Positions 34,882-43,685 of a stretch of 64,000 bases of DNA are shown here, piece by piece (positions within the stretch are counted from its first letter, which is position 1; every line of letters starts with the position of its first letter). Below the pieces are notes generated by a model that saw nothing but the letters and a program-made list of their open reading frames with translations, had not been told where the DNA came from and ran no database searches. The position numbers and the translations under genes are program-made. The DNA comes from Thermanaerothrix solaris. Lineage in GTDB: Bacteria > Chloroflexota > Anaerolineae > Anaerolineales > Anaerolineaceae. The stretch spans positions 1,426,001 to 1,490,000 of the forward strand of contig NZ_JAUHMF010000001.1 of NCBI RefSeq assembly GCF_032334255.1, written 5' to 3'.

Positions 34882-37169
34882 GGTGTGGGTGTTTCCTCCG
34901 TAGGCACTGGGGTCTCAGTGGGTACTGGTGTGGGCGTTGGGGTCTCAGTATAGAGCGGTGTGGGTGTTCGGGTCACATAAAATGAAGCCTCCCAGGGATA
35001 GAGGCGCAAAGGTTGCCCGAAGAAATAATCCTCAATCACACGGCGGAAGATGGGCGCAGCCACCTCTGAACCCTCGCCGCCATTTTCCACCAACACCACG
35101 ACGGCAATGTCCGGCTTGTCACTACGATTGGCGTTGGTATAACCCGCGAACCAGGCGTGCGGTTTTCCGGCAGGATTCGTTGCCGTGCCGGTCTTGCCGT
35201 AGATGGGGATCTGTAAACCTATTAAGGCAAAATGTGCTGTGCCACGCGGGTTATTGACCACACTACGCATGGCATCCTGGATGATCTTGAGGTTTTCAGG
35301 CGAAACCGGTAGTTGTCCCTTCACCTCAGGCTTGAAGGCATAGACTGCTTCGCCATCCGGGTTGGTGATTTTTTCAACCACTTGCGGGCGGTAGAGCGTG
35401 CCACCATTTCCCACTGCCGCAATGAAATCCGCCACCTGCAACGGAGTGACTAACATGGCTCCTTGCCCAATCGCCAACTGTACGGCATCGTTCTCGCTGG
35501 TCGGATCGGGTATATTACCCGCCACCTCGGGCAATTGCTCGATACCGGTCGGGCTGCCCAGTCCGAACGCCCGCGCCATATTGCTCACATCCTGGGGGCG
35601 ATTCTGGCGGTAGAGTTCCAGCCCAATGTGATAGAACCATGGATTGCAAGAACGCATCAGCCCCTCAGGTAGCGTCAAGGTTCCGCTGGGCGGTTTTTCT
35701 TTTTCATACGTCCAATCGTAAAGGGTCAAGCCGGGAATCTCGGTGAACGTGTGCCCACACTCATAGGTCGAATCAGCGGTAAACAGGCCGCTCTCCAGAG
35801 CTGCAGCCATGGTAATGATCTTGAACACCGAGCCCAGCGGGTAAGCGCTTTGGGTGGCACGATTAAGCAAGGGGGTGGTGTTCACATCAAACACCTGGTT
35901 GAGCAACCAGGCGCTGTTGTAGTTGTTGGGATCAAACAGGTTGGGGTCAAAACTAGGGGAAGAGGCCAAAGCCAGAATGCGCCCGGTATCCCGTTCCAGC
36001 ACCACAATGGCACCGCGGAAGCCTTCAATTGCCTTCTGTACCTGGACCTGGAAATTCTTATCCAACGTGGTATAGATGGAATAGGCCGGTTTGGCATCAC
36101 GCTGTCCTAAGCGGGTGAGGATATTGCCCTGGGCGTCGGTGACGTATAATGCCGCCCCGCGTTGACCTGCCAAGTAGGATTCGCCCCACTGTTCCAAGCC
36201 GGCCATACCAACCCGCTCATCTCCACGATACCCTTTGCGCTTGTAGTTTTCTAATTCCTCTGCCGGGATGGGTTGCACATAGCCGGTCACGTGCGGCGCC
36301 GCACTGTCAAAGTAATAGCGCGTGTTGTAGGTGCGCATGACCAGGCCGCTTAAGTTCGAAAGTACATCATAACGTCGTTGCACCGCTTGCGCCGAGACAT
36401 CCCCTATTGGGATGTACCAATCGGGTGCGGCATACTGGTAAAGCGAACGGATGTAATCTGGGTTCAAGCCGGTCAGGTTGGCCAATTCGGTGATTAAAGT
36501 GCCCTCCTGCTCCGGATCAATTTGCCCCGGGATAATCCCCAAAGCCACCGCATCCGCCTGCGCCGCCAACGCATTACCTTGATTATCGTAGATATTACCC
36601 CGCGCCGGGATGGTAATATCCATCATCAGGCGGTTGCCCCCGCGCAATTCAGGCAGAATCATCCCATCTTCCCACTGCACCTTCCACGCGCCATCCTGCA
36701 ATGTCAGGTTCATTACCATCTCGCGGCTGAGGTCTCCCAACAGTACTGTGTGGAAAGTTACCTGATAAGCCACTTGCGCAGTCGTTGGGTTTGTCAGGGT
36801 GGAAAGGATCGCATAATCCAACCCACTCAGGCTCATGGTGGCCGCCACATCGCGATAGCGCTGTGAAAACGCCTCTTCGCTCATAGCATCCTGGCTCAAA
36901 CGGGTCAGCATGGCATACATGCCGGCATAATCTTCGGCTTTCCAGGCCGCTAAAAACGCCTCGGCGGCTGCCCGCACATCCGGTGCTGAAGTCACATTGA
37001 CCACCGGTTCACCCAGGCTGGGTTGTGCCGAAGGGTTTAGCGGGGTTTCCGCGGTCGGGCGGCATGCCCCTAACAGAAGCGCTATCAAAACCAACACCAG
37101 CACCTTTTTCCGCCACTGCATTTGGCTAATCCGTTTTCGCGTCATTCGCTGCAATGCACTAACCTTCAT
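34878..37169 (-). CDS. Penicillin-binding transpeptidase with NTF2-like N-terminal domain (lipoprotein-type start)
   Basis: A 763-residue class B PBP that cross-links peptidoglycan outside the membrane. A hydrophobic N terminus ends LLLGAC (Cys36), suggesting a lipoprotein or signal anchor. Residues about 65-175 are the NTF2-like domain seen in MecA and related PBPs, about 185-355 the dimerisation domain, and about 380-730 the transpeptidase with SVFK (447-450), SCN (507-509) and KTGT (659-662). A Pro/Thr tail closes the protein. ATG 37169 has GGAAGG five bases ahead and overlaps the maf stop. MecA-like domain alone does not imply antibiotic resistance. Confidence 0.93.
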   Translation of the reverse strand: MKVSALQRMTRKRISQMQWRKKVLVLVLIALLLGACRPTAETPLNPSAQPSLGEPVVNVTSAPDVRAAAEAFLAAWKAEDYAGMYAMLTRLSQDAMSEEAFSQRYRDVAATMSLSGLDYAILSTLTNPTTAQVAYQVTFHTVLLGDLSREMVMNLTLQDGAWKVQWEDGMILPELRGGNRLMMDITIPARGNIYDNQGNALAAQADAVALGIIPGQIDPEQEGTLITELANLTGLNPDYIRSLYQYAAPDWYIPIGDVSAQAVQRRYDVLSNLSGLVMRTYNTRYYFDSAAPHVTGYVQPIPAEELENYKRKGYRGDERVGMAGLEQWGESYLAGQRGAALYVTDAQGNILTRLGQRDAKPAYSIYTTLDKNFQVQVQKAIEGFRGAIVVLERDTGRILALASSPSFDPNLFDPNNYNSAWLLNQVFDVNTTPLLNRATQSAYPLGSVFKIITMAAALESGLFTADSTYECGHTFTEIPGLTLYDWTYEKEKPPSGTLTLPEGLMRSCNPWFYHIGLELYRQNRPQDVSNMARAFGLGSPTGIEQLPEVAGNIPDPTSENDAVQLAIGQGAMLVTPLQVADFIAAVGNGGTLYRPQVVEKITNPDGEAVYAFKPEVKGQLPVSPENLKIIQDAMRSVVNNPRGTAHFALIGLQIPIYGKTGTATNPAGKPHAWFAGYTNANRSDKPDIAVVVLVENGGEGSEVAAPIFRRVIEDYFFGQPLRLYPWEASFYVTRTPTPLYTETPTPTPVPTETPVPTEETPTP

Positions 37170-37827
37170 CTTCGCCTTCCAAAATCGCTCGATAAACGGG
37201 ACAGACGTAATTCAAATTCTTTTGACACACCGCCGGCACATCTACCGGCGGCTCAAATCCCAAAATCGCCATAGTGCGCACGAGATGGCACAGCGGCAAG
37301 CCCATCACGCTGGCATAACAGCCCTTAAAGTCCGTTACCGGATGGAATGTTGCACTTTGAATGCCGTAGGCGCCGGCTTTATCCATGGGCTCACCGCTGG
37401 CGACATAAGCCGCAATCTCATCATCGCGATAGGCACGCATGGGCACCAGCGAATGGCAAAGGTCGGTCAGCAACTCGCCACTGCGGCGGTCAATCACCGC
37501 AATAGCCGTATAGACTTCGTGCACCCGTCCCCTCAAGCGACGCAGAAATTCCACTGCTTGCTCCGGTGACTCCGGTTTGCCCAACACCTCATCCTCAAAC
37601 ACCACCACTGTATCCGCTGCCAGGATTACGGAGGTTTCGGTTTCAAATTCGCTCGCCGCCAGAGCCTTTTCCCGAGCCAGGCGCAGGACATAATCCTGTG
37701 GCGTTTCTTCCACGGCCTGGGTCTCGTCAATATCCGCCGGGCGCACCTCAAACGGCCACCCAGTCCAAGAAAGCAGCACCCGACGTCGGGGTGAATTTGA
37801 CGCCAATAAAATCAGGGGGGGACTCAT
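37159..37827 (-). CDS. maf: Maf-family nucleoside triphosphate pyrophosphatase
   Basis: Hydrolyses non-canonical or methylated nucleoside triphosphates, dTTP and UTP in related enzymes, and has been linked to cell division. The family start LLASNSPRRRVLL, the DETQAVEETPQDYVLRLAREKA region, AADTVVVFEDEVLGKP and GKPESPEQAVEFLRRLRGR are clear. About 222 residues, with a C-terminal extension of some 30 residues containing CQKNLNYVCPVYRA that is not in the usual domain. ATG 37827 is preferred over GTG 37830. It heads the run that continues with the PBP gene. Confidence 0.93.
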   Translation of the reverse strand: MSPPLILLASNSPRRRVLLSWTGWPFEVRPADIDETQAVEETPQDYVLRLAREKALAASEFETETSVILAADTVVVFEDEVLGKPESPEQAVEFLRRLRGRVHEVYTAIAVIDRRSGELLTDLCHSLVPMRAYRDDEIAAYVASGEPMDKAGAYGIQSATFHPVTDFKGCYASVMGLPLCHLVRTMAILGFEPPVDVPAVCQKNLNYVCPVYRAILEGEDEG

Positions 37828-38085
37828 CACTGCCTATGATTTTATCATACCCCAACCGCGCTTTTTATGCTAAGGCCATGTCTAGTTGGTAACAAGAGAT
37901 AAACCGCCCGCTCACCACTTCGTGATGATTGTCACAATTTTTTGGTGATACTTTGGGCTTGCCAAACCAGGCCCAAAAGGGTATTATCTAATTCGAATAT
38001 ATGAATATTATTGAAACAGCCCCTTACTCCCTCGCTGTCCCAACCACCAGGGTCTGTTTCTTTAATCCCAACATGGAGGTTACTC
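37828..38085 (+). promoter_or_regulatory. Regulatory region upstream of the ferredoxin gene: CRP/FNR-like site and promoter
   Basis: A near-match to the CRP/FNR palindrome, CGTGA-N6-TCACA, is at 37921-37936. A promoter follows with -35 TTGCCA (37959-37964), 17-base spacer and -10 TATTAT (37982-37987). The palindrome centre lies about 65 bases before the predicted transcription start, typical for an activator. GGAGGT precedes the ATG at 38086. Confidence 0.6.
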
Positions 38086-38295
38086 ATGGCTATTAACTGG
38101 TACCCTGTTATCAATGAAGACCTATGTATCAATTGCAACTCTTGCGTTGACTTTTGCAAGAACGACGTTTTTGAACCCGGTGACCTGCACCCGGTGGTCG
38201 TCGCACCTGAGCGGTGCATTGAATTCTGTAAGGGATGCGCCAAGCTCTGTCCGCAGGATGCAATCACCTACTACACCAATCACACGGTTAACTAG
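38086..38295 (+). CDS. Small 2[4Fe-4S]-type ferredoxin
   Basis: A 69-residue electron carrier. The first cluster site is CINCNSCVDFC (Cys14, 17, 20, 24) and the second is CIEFCKGCAKLC (Cys44, 48, 51, 55); the first spacing of the second set is CxxxC, not CxxC. MAINWYPVINEDLC starts at ATG 38086 with GGAGGT ahead, while the open frame runs upstream to 38011 without a ribosome site. It is followed ten bases later by an HdrA-N-like gene, suggesting they pass electrons in one pathway. Promoter and a CRP/FNR-like site lie upstream. Confidence 0.9.
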   Translation: MAINWYPVINEDLCINCNSCVDFCKNDVFEPGDLHPVVVAPERCIEFCKGCAKLCPQDAITYYTNHTVN

Positions 38296-38305
38296 GAGGT
38301 TAACA

Positions 38306-38668
38306 ATGGGAAATAAAGGTTTACTTCTTTGTGTTTGCCAGGGCACCTGCCCTTCGTTTCAACAAATGAACATCTTCGAGGTGGGTAACACATTGCGCCG
38401 CGAAGGGTTAATTGACTACTTGGCTATTCACCCCCAACTCTGCTCGGATGATGGCGATCGCTTCCTGAGCACCCTGCTCAAGGGCGACTCAACTGATCAG
38501 TTGTTTGTAGCTGCCTGTGATCCCAAGATGCAATCTAAAATGTTCCGAGATGCGCTCGAGGCAGCCGGTTTTAATCGCGAGAACCTCAAAGGCGTGGATA
38601 TCCGCAATATGACCACCGAGCAAGCTGTGGAAGCCATCCGCCAATTGATCACCGCCAATGGAGGATGA
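38306..38668 (+). CDS. Stand-alone HdrA N-terminal-like domain protein
   Basis: A 120-residue protein resembling only the N-terminal region of heterodisulfide reductase subunit A: LLLCVCQGTCPSF (Cys9, 11, 15), HPQLCSDDGD (Cys46) and FVAACDPKMQSKMFRDALEAAG (the quoted motif begins at residue 67; Cys71), where HdrA has AACSPR-H. There is no FAD domain. Those cysteines could bind a cluster or relay thiols. AGGAGGT precedes ATG 38306; the longer frame to 38114 overlaps the ferredoxin gene and is a shadow. A strong terminator follows at 38691. Function is inferred to be redox transfer with the ferredoxin. Confidence 0.7.
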   Translation: MGNKGLLLCVCQGTCPSFQQMNIFEVGNTLRREGLIDYLAIHPQLCSDDGDRFLSTLLKGDSTDQLFVAACDPKMQSKMFRDALEAAGFNRENLKGVDIRNMTTEQAVEAIRQLITANGG

Positions 38669-38690
38669 TCCTAAAGAAACCCCTGCGATC

Positions 38691-38721
38691 AAAAGGTGAC
38701 CTTTCCCCGGTCACCTTTTTT
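38691..38721 (+). terminator. Intrinsic terminator after the ferredoxin/HdrA-N pair
   Basis: Eleven-base stem AAAAGGTGACC/GGTCACCTTTT (38691-38701 with 38709-38719), loop TTTCCCC, T run on the plus strand and A run on the other side. It may also serve the convergent M20 peptidase gene. Confidence 0.85.
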
Positions 38722-39887
38722 CATCCCAAGCAGGCCAGAACCAGCGCCCGATAACCCTCAACCGCCTGTTCCACTTGATTCACCGCCACCCACTCATCCA
38801 CAATGTGCGCCTGTGCCAAATCCCCCGGCCCGTAAATGAACGCCGTAAGGCCTTGCTCTGCCGCTGCTGAGGCATTGGTGCCAAAGCCAGCGCACATTGT
38901 CTCTGCCGGTAATCCCCGCGACCTCAAGCCATCTAATATACGCACCCGCCACGGATTATCAGGCAACACCTTCCAGGCGGGAAGAAAATCCAACCTTTCC
39001 AAAACCCGGCCGGTGTAACACACCTGGCGCAAGGTCGCCAGGTTTACCTCAACCCCTGGTAAGCCTACCAGCGCTTGCCTTAGACGTTTGAGCAGAGACG
39101 CCACCGTCTCACCCGGCAACAAGCGCGCTACAAGATGCGTCTGACAGGCTGGCGGTACCAGGCTGATATTGGGAAAAGGCTCGGAGCAGATATCCGTCAC
39201 TTCAAAAATTTCTTCCCCTAGATCATCATCGCACCGACGCGGCAGAGCCTCAAGTCGCGCCAGGACTGCCATCATGCGCTTAATGGCATTTTCCCCCTGC
39301 TGAGGGTGAGAGGTATGGGCTGCTCGCCCCTGGGTGCGAATCTCCAACGTAGCCCGCCCTTTCTGAGCAACCGCCAGGCGTAACCCGGTCGGCTCGCCGG
39401 TGATAAAAATTTCAGGTCGGTAAAGCACAAGCAGGTCCTCCACCGTCCGCGCCGTGAGGCTTTCCTCTAAAACCGTCGCCGCCAATACCACTTGTCCCCG
39501 CAATTCACTTCGTGGAATCGAAGCCACTGCCGCCAGCATAGCGGCCAATGAGGCGTGGGTATCGGCTGCGCCGCGTCCCCACACCCGTCCATCGGCCACC
39601 GTGCCACTAAAAGGCGGGTAGTGCCAGGCACTCTCATCGCCTGCTGTGACCACATCCAGGTGTGAATCCAGCATCAAGGTGGGTCCAGGCTGCTCGCCCC
39701 GCCACAACCCGATCACATTTCCCAGGGAATCACGCTCAACCGCGTCAAACCCAAGGCGGACCATTTGGGCCTGCACATAATCAGCTGCCGCCTTCTCGGC
39801 GCCTGAGAAGGCGGGCAAGCGCACCAAATCTACCAGCAGCCGCAAGGCTTCACTGCTGGCTGTTTCTAGAGGAAGGGTCTGGCTCAT
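38721..39887 (-). CDS. M20-family metallopeptidase/deacylase
   Basis: A 388-residue zinc amidohydrolase. Metal and catalytic residues are visible in DSHLDVV (His76, Asp78), GRGAADTHAS (Asp109), LEES (Glu141, Glu142), EPTGL and the last ligand in AQAHIVDEW. Relatives include ArgE/DapE, carboxypeptidases and acetyl-ornithine-type deacetylases; the exact substrate is open. It is the last gene of the peptide transporter operon and overlaps oppC by four bases, so hydrolysis of the imported peptide or N-acyl amino acid is likely. No signal peptide, hence cytoplasmic. Confidence 0.87.
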   Translation of the reverse strand: MSQTLPLETASSEALRLLVDLVRLPAFSGAEKAAADYVQAQMVRLGFDAVERDSLGNVIGLWRGEQPGPTLMLDSHLDVVTAGDESAWHYPPFSGTVADGRVWGRGAADTHASLAAMLAAVASIPRSELRGQVVLAATVLEESLTARTVEDLLVLYRPEIFITGEPTGLRLAVAQKGRATLEIRTQGRAAHTSHPQQGENAIKRMMAVLARLEALPRRCDDDLGEEIFEVTDICSEPFPNISLVPPACQTHLVARLLPGETVASLLKRLRQALVGLPGVEVNLATLRQVCYTGRVLERLDFLPAWKVLPDNPWRVRILDGLRSRGLPAETMCAGFGTNASAAAEQGLTAFIYGPGDLAQAHIVDEWVAVNQVEQAVEGYRALVLACLG

Positions 39888-40783
39888 GTTACATTTCGCA
39901 GGCGCGGGTCGAGCACATCCCGCAGCCCATCCCCCAATAGGTTGAACCCTAACACCGCCAACGAAATCGCCAACCCCGGATAAATGACCACATACGGCGC
40001 CTGTTCCATGTATTTGCGCCCATCATTAAGCATCACGCCCCAACTCGCCGCCGGGGGTGGCACGCCTAATCCCAGGAAACTTAGCGAGGCTTCCACCACA
40101 ATGGCTGCCGCAAAATAGGTGGTGGTCACCACAATCAGCGGGGCCAGGATATTGGGCAAAATATGGCGGAAGAGGATCAGCCACTCCCGCTGACCAATAC
40201 AGCGCGCCGCCTCCACATATTCTTTCTCTTTCTCGGACAAAATCGAAGAACGCACGGTGCGGGCGAAGATGGGGATGCGCACAATGGCGATCGCGGTCAT
40301 GACGGTGACCAACCCCTGGCCAAACGCCGCCACCAGCGCCAGCGCCAGCAGGATGGCCGGGAAGGCATAGATGGCATCCATAATGCTCATCAGCACAGTA
40401 TCCACCGAGCGGCCCAGGTATCCTGCCGCCATGCCCACGAACAACCCCACGATGGTCCCCAACGCTACCGAGACTACCCCGACCTGAAGGGAAATGCGCG
40501 CGCCGTAGACCACCCGCGAGAAAATATCCCGTCCCAAATGATCCGTGCCCATAATGTGCGCAGCGCTAGGGGGCTGCAGACGGTCTTTCAAGTGTATCTC
40601 CAACGGGTCGTAGGGCGCAATAACCTCAGCAAAGATGGCCATGATCACGATGATGACCGTCAAAATGATGCCCACCAGCGCCAGCCGGTGACGCAATAAG
40701 CGGAAAAACACCCGTTCGCTCAGGCGGCGTTCCCTCAGCGCGGGTTCCAATGAAGCAGTTACTCGGGCTTGAATCGTGGTCAT
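39884..40783 (-). CDS. Peptide ABC transporter permease, OppC/DppC type
   Basis: A 299-residue membrane subunit with six helices. The family features are the N-terminal FFRLLRHRLALVGIILTVII segment, IMGTDHLGRDIFSRVVYGAR and the EAA loop VEAARCIGQREWLILFRHIL. It forms the channel with the OppB-type protein encoded upstream. ATG 40783 is the start. Downstream coupling to the M20 peptidase gene is by ATGA. The ATPase subunits are not in this operon. Confidence 0.94.
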   Translation of the reverse strand: MTTIQARVTASLEPALRERRLSERVFFRLLRHRLALVGIILTVIIVIMAIFAEVIAPYDPLEIHLKDRLQPPSAAHIMGTDHLGRDIFSRVVYGARISLQVGVVSVALGTIVGLFVGMAAGYLGRSVDTVLMSIMDAIYAFPAILLALALVAAFGQGLVTVMTAIAIVRIPIFARTVRSSILSEKEKEYVEAARCIGQREWLILFRHILPNILAPLIVVTTTYFAAAIVVEASLSFLGLGVPPPAASWGVMLNDGRKYMEQAPYVVIYPGLAISLAVLGFNLLGDGLRDVLDPRLRNVT

Positions 40784-40844
40784 AGGTCTGCCGGTAGGTC
40801 CGGGGGCGCCCGACGATGAATAGGCGCCCCCGGTAGAATCACTG

Positions 40845-42485
40845 TTATTTATCCAACCAGGCCGTGTTTAAGCCTTCCGATGCATCCATCATCATCAACA
40901 TTGGGGCGTTGCCCGGCCGATAGCCCTTGACGTAGTTACGCCAACCTTCTACCCACGGCAAGCCCAAAACGTACATGGTTGCGGCATCTTCCTGGACCAG
41001 TTGCAGAACCTGTTTGTAGATTTCTTTACGCTTGGCGACATCGGTTTCTGAGATGCCCTTCTCAAGCAGTTCATCCATCTTGGGATTGCTGTAACCACCC
41101 ACCAGCCAGTTGCCGCTGCTCTTGGGGGTCAGGTAGCCGTAAGGACGATCCGGATCGAAGATGCCGGTCATCGTACCCATCAGCAAATCGTAATCCAGAG
41201 CCTTACCACGGGCATTCCAGGCCGCTGCATCCACAATGTCAAATTTCACCTTGAAGCCCACCTGCGAGAGCATGGCGTCAATGATCTCGGCGGCATCTTT
41301 CTGGTTGGGCATCAATAACATGGTGATCTCGGTCCCCTCTTTCAGCCCGGCCTTCTGGAAGTATTCCTTCGCCTTTTGCAAATCCGGCTTGATCATCGGT
41401 ACATCCAGATACCACGTATCCTCAGGCACAAAAGGCTGGTTGTGCACCTGGCCGAGGCCGAAATAAACCGCCTCATTGTAGGCCTCGCGGTCAAAAGCAT
41501 ACTGCACCGCCATGCGCGCGTTGAGATCGTTGAACGGCGGGCGGGTGTGATTCATGACCAAGCGTGCCCCGGAGTTGAAGTAGTACACGACAACTGTAAA
41601 GTTTGGATCGGGGTTTTCTAGCAGGCGCTTGACATCCGCCAGCGGCAATTCCTCAGTCATATCCACTTCGCCGGTGCGCAAGGCATTCAGGCGTACCACC
41701 GGATCGGTAATGACTTTGAGCACCACGCCGTCCAGATAAGGCTCACCCTGCTTCCAGTATTGGTCAAAGCGCTTGAGGGTGTAGGATTCGCCAGGTTTGT
41801 AGGAATCGAGCATGAACGGGCCAGTGCCTATCGGTTTGGTCACATTGCCTTCAGCATCGTAACTATCGCGGTGGATAATGCCAGCGCGGTTGAGCAAAGC
41901 CAAATAGGAGAGGAATGGCCCAGCGCCTTTCTCGATGGTAACCTTAATGGTAAGTGGGTCAATGACCTCAGACTTCAGGCCAATATTGACAAAGGTGCTG
42001 CGCAGTGCCGCGCCGGATTTTTCATCCAGGATGCGGTCGAAGATCCACTTTACATCCTCCGCGGTCAAATCGGCCCCGTTGTGGAATTTGACCCCTGGAC
42101 GCAGGTGGAAGATCCACTCCTTACCATCCGGCGACGTTTCCCACCGTTCGGCCAGGACGCCAACGAATTTGCCGGTGCGATCTGCCGCCACCAACTGCTG
42201 CACCACCAGACCATTCAAGCGGATATCCCCGTACTGAATCGCCTTGAGCGGGTCAAGCGTGGTGACATCTTCCTTCATTGCAAAGGTGATAACGCCACCA
42301 TATTTTGGTCCCGCCGCCGGGGCTTCGGTAGTTGCGACTTCTTGGGGTGGTGTGGTTGGGGGCAGGGTAGCGGGTGGCTGCTCAGGGGGTGTCGTGGGTG
42401 CCGGAGTCGCCGCCGGCTGGCAGGCGCTGAGTACCAGCACCAGAGCCACCACCAGGGTAAACCACTTTAGATATTTTTGTTTCAT
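40845..42485 (-). CDS. Peptide ABC transporter substrate-binding lipoprotein (family 5)
   Basis: A 546-residue extracellular binding protein. The signal ends LVLSAC (Cys22), followed by a Pro/Thr-rich linker to about residue 58. The SBP family 5 fold starts YGGVITFAMKEDVTTLDPL and includes WIFHLRPGVKFHNGADLTAEDVKW near the expected family signature (key residues LRPGVKFHDG). It would catch oligopeptides or similar ligands. GAAGGAGG precedes ATG 42485. It lies between the two permease genes, an order different from the usual SBP-first layout. Confidence 0.94.
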   Translation of the reverse strand: MKQKYLKWFTLVVALVLVLSACQPAATPAPTTPPEQPPATLPPTTPPQEVATTEAPAAGPKYGGVITFAMKEDVTTLDPLKAIQYGDIRLNGLVVQQLVAADRTGKFVGVLAERWETSPDGKEWIFHLRPGVKFHNGADLTAEDVKWIFDRILDEKSGAALRSTFVNIGLKSEVIDPLTIKVTIEKGAGPFLSYLALLNRAGIIHRDSYDAEGNVTKPIGTGPFMLDSYKPGESYTLKRFDQYWKQGEPYLDGVVLKVITDPVVRLNALRTGEVDMTEELPLADVKRLLENPDPNFTVVVYYFNSGARLVMNHTRPPFNDLNARMAVQYAFDREAYNEAVYFGLGQVHNQPFVPEDTWYLDVPMIKPDLQKAKEYFQKAGLKEGTEITMLLMPNQKDAAEIIDAMLSQVGFKVKFDIVDAAAWNARGKALDYDLLMGTMTGIFDPDRPYGYLTPKSSGNWLVGGYSNPKMDELLEKGISETDVAKRKEIYKQVLQLVQEDAATMYVLGLPWVEGWRNYVKGYRPGNAPMLMMMDASEGLNTAWLDK

Positions 42486-42538
42486 TTCGGCCTCCTTCTC
42501 CTTGGTTCAGGTTTTTGAGCAGAGCCTAACCTGGCTCT

Positions 42539-43486
42539 TTACTCCAAGCGAATACGCGGGTCTATGAGGGTGTAAACGAAATCCACCACCAGATTGACCA
42601 GCACCACCATGACGGCCACCGCTAAAATCACCCCCTGAACGACCGGGTAATCGCGGGCGAATATGCTATCCACAACCAGCAGGCCAATGCCCGGCCAGGC
42701 AAACACGGTCTCAACCACTACCGCCCCGCCAATGAGAAAAGCCAGTTGCAAACCGATCATCGTGACTGTGGGAATGAGCGCATTGCGCAAAGCATGCTCC
42801 CACAACACTTTGCGTTCTGGCAGGCCCATCCCACGTGCTGTGCGCACATAGTCCTTGCCTAATTCTTCCAGCAAACTAGAGCGGGTCAGGCGGGTGGTCG
42901 TACCGGCCAGCGACCAGCCCAACGTAATGGCTGGCAAGATGAGATGACGCAGAAACTTCCCCAAGCCTTCCTGGGGTGGCACATAGCCGATCGAGGGCAA
43001 CCATCCCAACACAATCGCAAACAGCAGAACCAGCATGATGCCTGACCAGAACTGCGGCAGAGAAATGCCCAGGATGGCAAAACCAATCGCTCCCAAATCG
43101 GCCCAGGAATTACGTTTTACCGCCGAGATAATGCCCAAAGGAATCGCCAGGACGACGGAGAATAACAACGCTGCCAACGAGAGGTAAAGCGTCGCTGGCA
43201 GCCGTTGCAAAATCAGATCGAGGACTGGCATCTGCGCTCGATACGAGCGACCTAGGTCGCCGGTCAGGGCCCGCCCCAACCATTTGACGTATTGCACCAC
43301 CAGAGGTTGATCTAACCCCAGACTTCGTTCCAGGGCTGCCCGCCGCGCCGGATCCAAGCCCTCGGCACCATACATGACATCTACCGGATCGCCCGGCACC
43401 ATACGGATCAACAAAAAGACGATCACGGTCATGATAAAAAATACCGGTACGAGAGCTAACGCTCTGCGGATAAAATACCTAAGCAC
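42539..43486 (-). CDS. Peptide ABC transporter permease, OppB/DppB type
   Basis: A 315-residue membrane subunit. The N terminus MLRYFIRRALALVPVFFIMT is typical, with the MVPGDPVDVMYG segment and the EAA loop VRTARGMGLPERKVLWEHAL. The open frame extends to 43546, but GTG 43486 has GGAG six bases ahead and starts exactly at the family N terminus. A strong promoter lies at 43545-43572. This is the first gene of the transporter/M20 operon. Confidence 0.94.
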   Translation of the reverse strand: MLRYFIRRALALVPVFFIMTVIVFLLIRMVPGDPVDVMYGAEGLDPARRAALERSLGLDQPLVVQYVKWLGRALTGDLGRSYRAQMPVLDLILQRLPATLYLSLAALLFSVVLAIPLGIISAVKRNSWADLGAIGFAILGISLPQFWSGIMLVLLFAIVLGWLPSIGYVPPQEGLGKFLRHLILPAITLGWSLAGTTTRLTRSSLLEELGKDYVRTARGMGLPERKVLWEHALRNALIPTVTMIGLQLAFLIGGAVVVETVFAWPGIGLLVVDSIFARDYPVVQGVILAVAVMVVLVNLVVDFVYTLIDPRIRLE

Positions 43487-43544
43487 GTTACACTCCAACT
43501 TGTAGCATTGTGTCGGCTTGGGAAGAACACCGGGGGATAATTTC

Positions 43545-43572
43545 ATTATAAGAAAAACCCGGGCTGAGTCAA
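43545..43572 (-). promoter_or_regulatory. Promoter of the peptide transporter operon
   Basis: Minus strand -35 TTGACT (43567-43572), 16-base spacer, perfect -10 TATAAT (43545-43550), about 60 bases ahead of the OppB-type start. Confidence 0.8.
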
Positions 43573-43685
43573 TATGTCAGACAAAATTAGTGACGAATGT
43601 CATACTCGCTTTAGCGTAACCCCTACCCAGGTACGCGGTTTCATCTTAAAATGTTCACACAATTACCATTTCAGGAGGGGACGGC

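Noticed and set aside
43547..43685. Purine riboswitch upstream of xpt-guaA
   Set aside because: Such genes often have one, but the conserved loop sequences and P1 pairing of the purine aptamer are not visible; only a short TGAC/GTCA palindrome was found.
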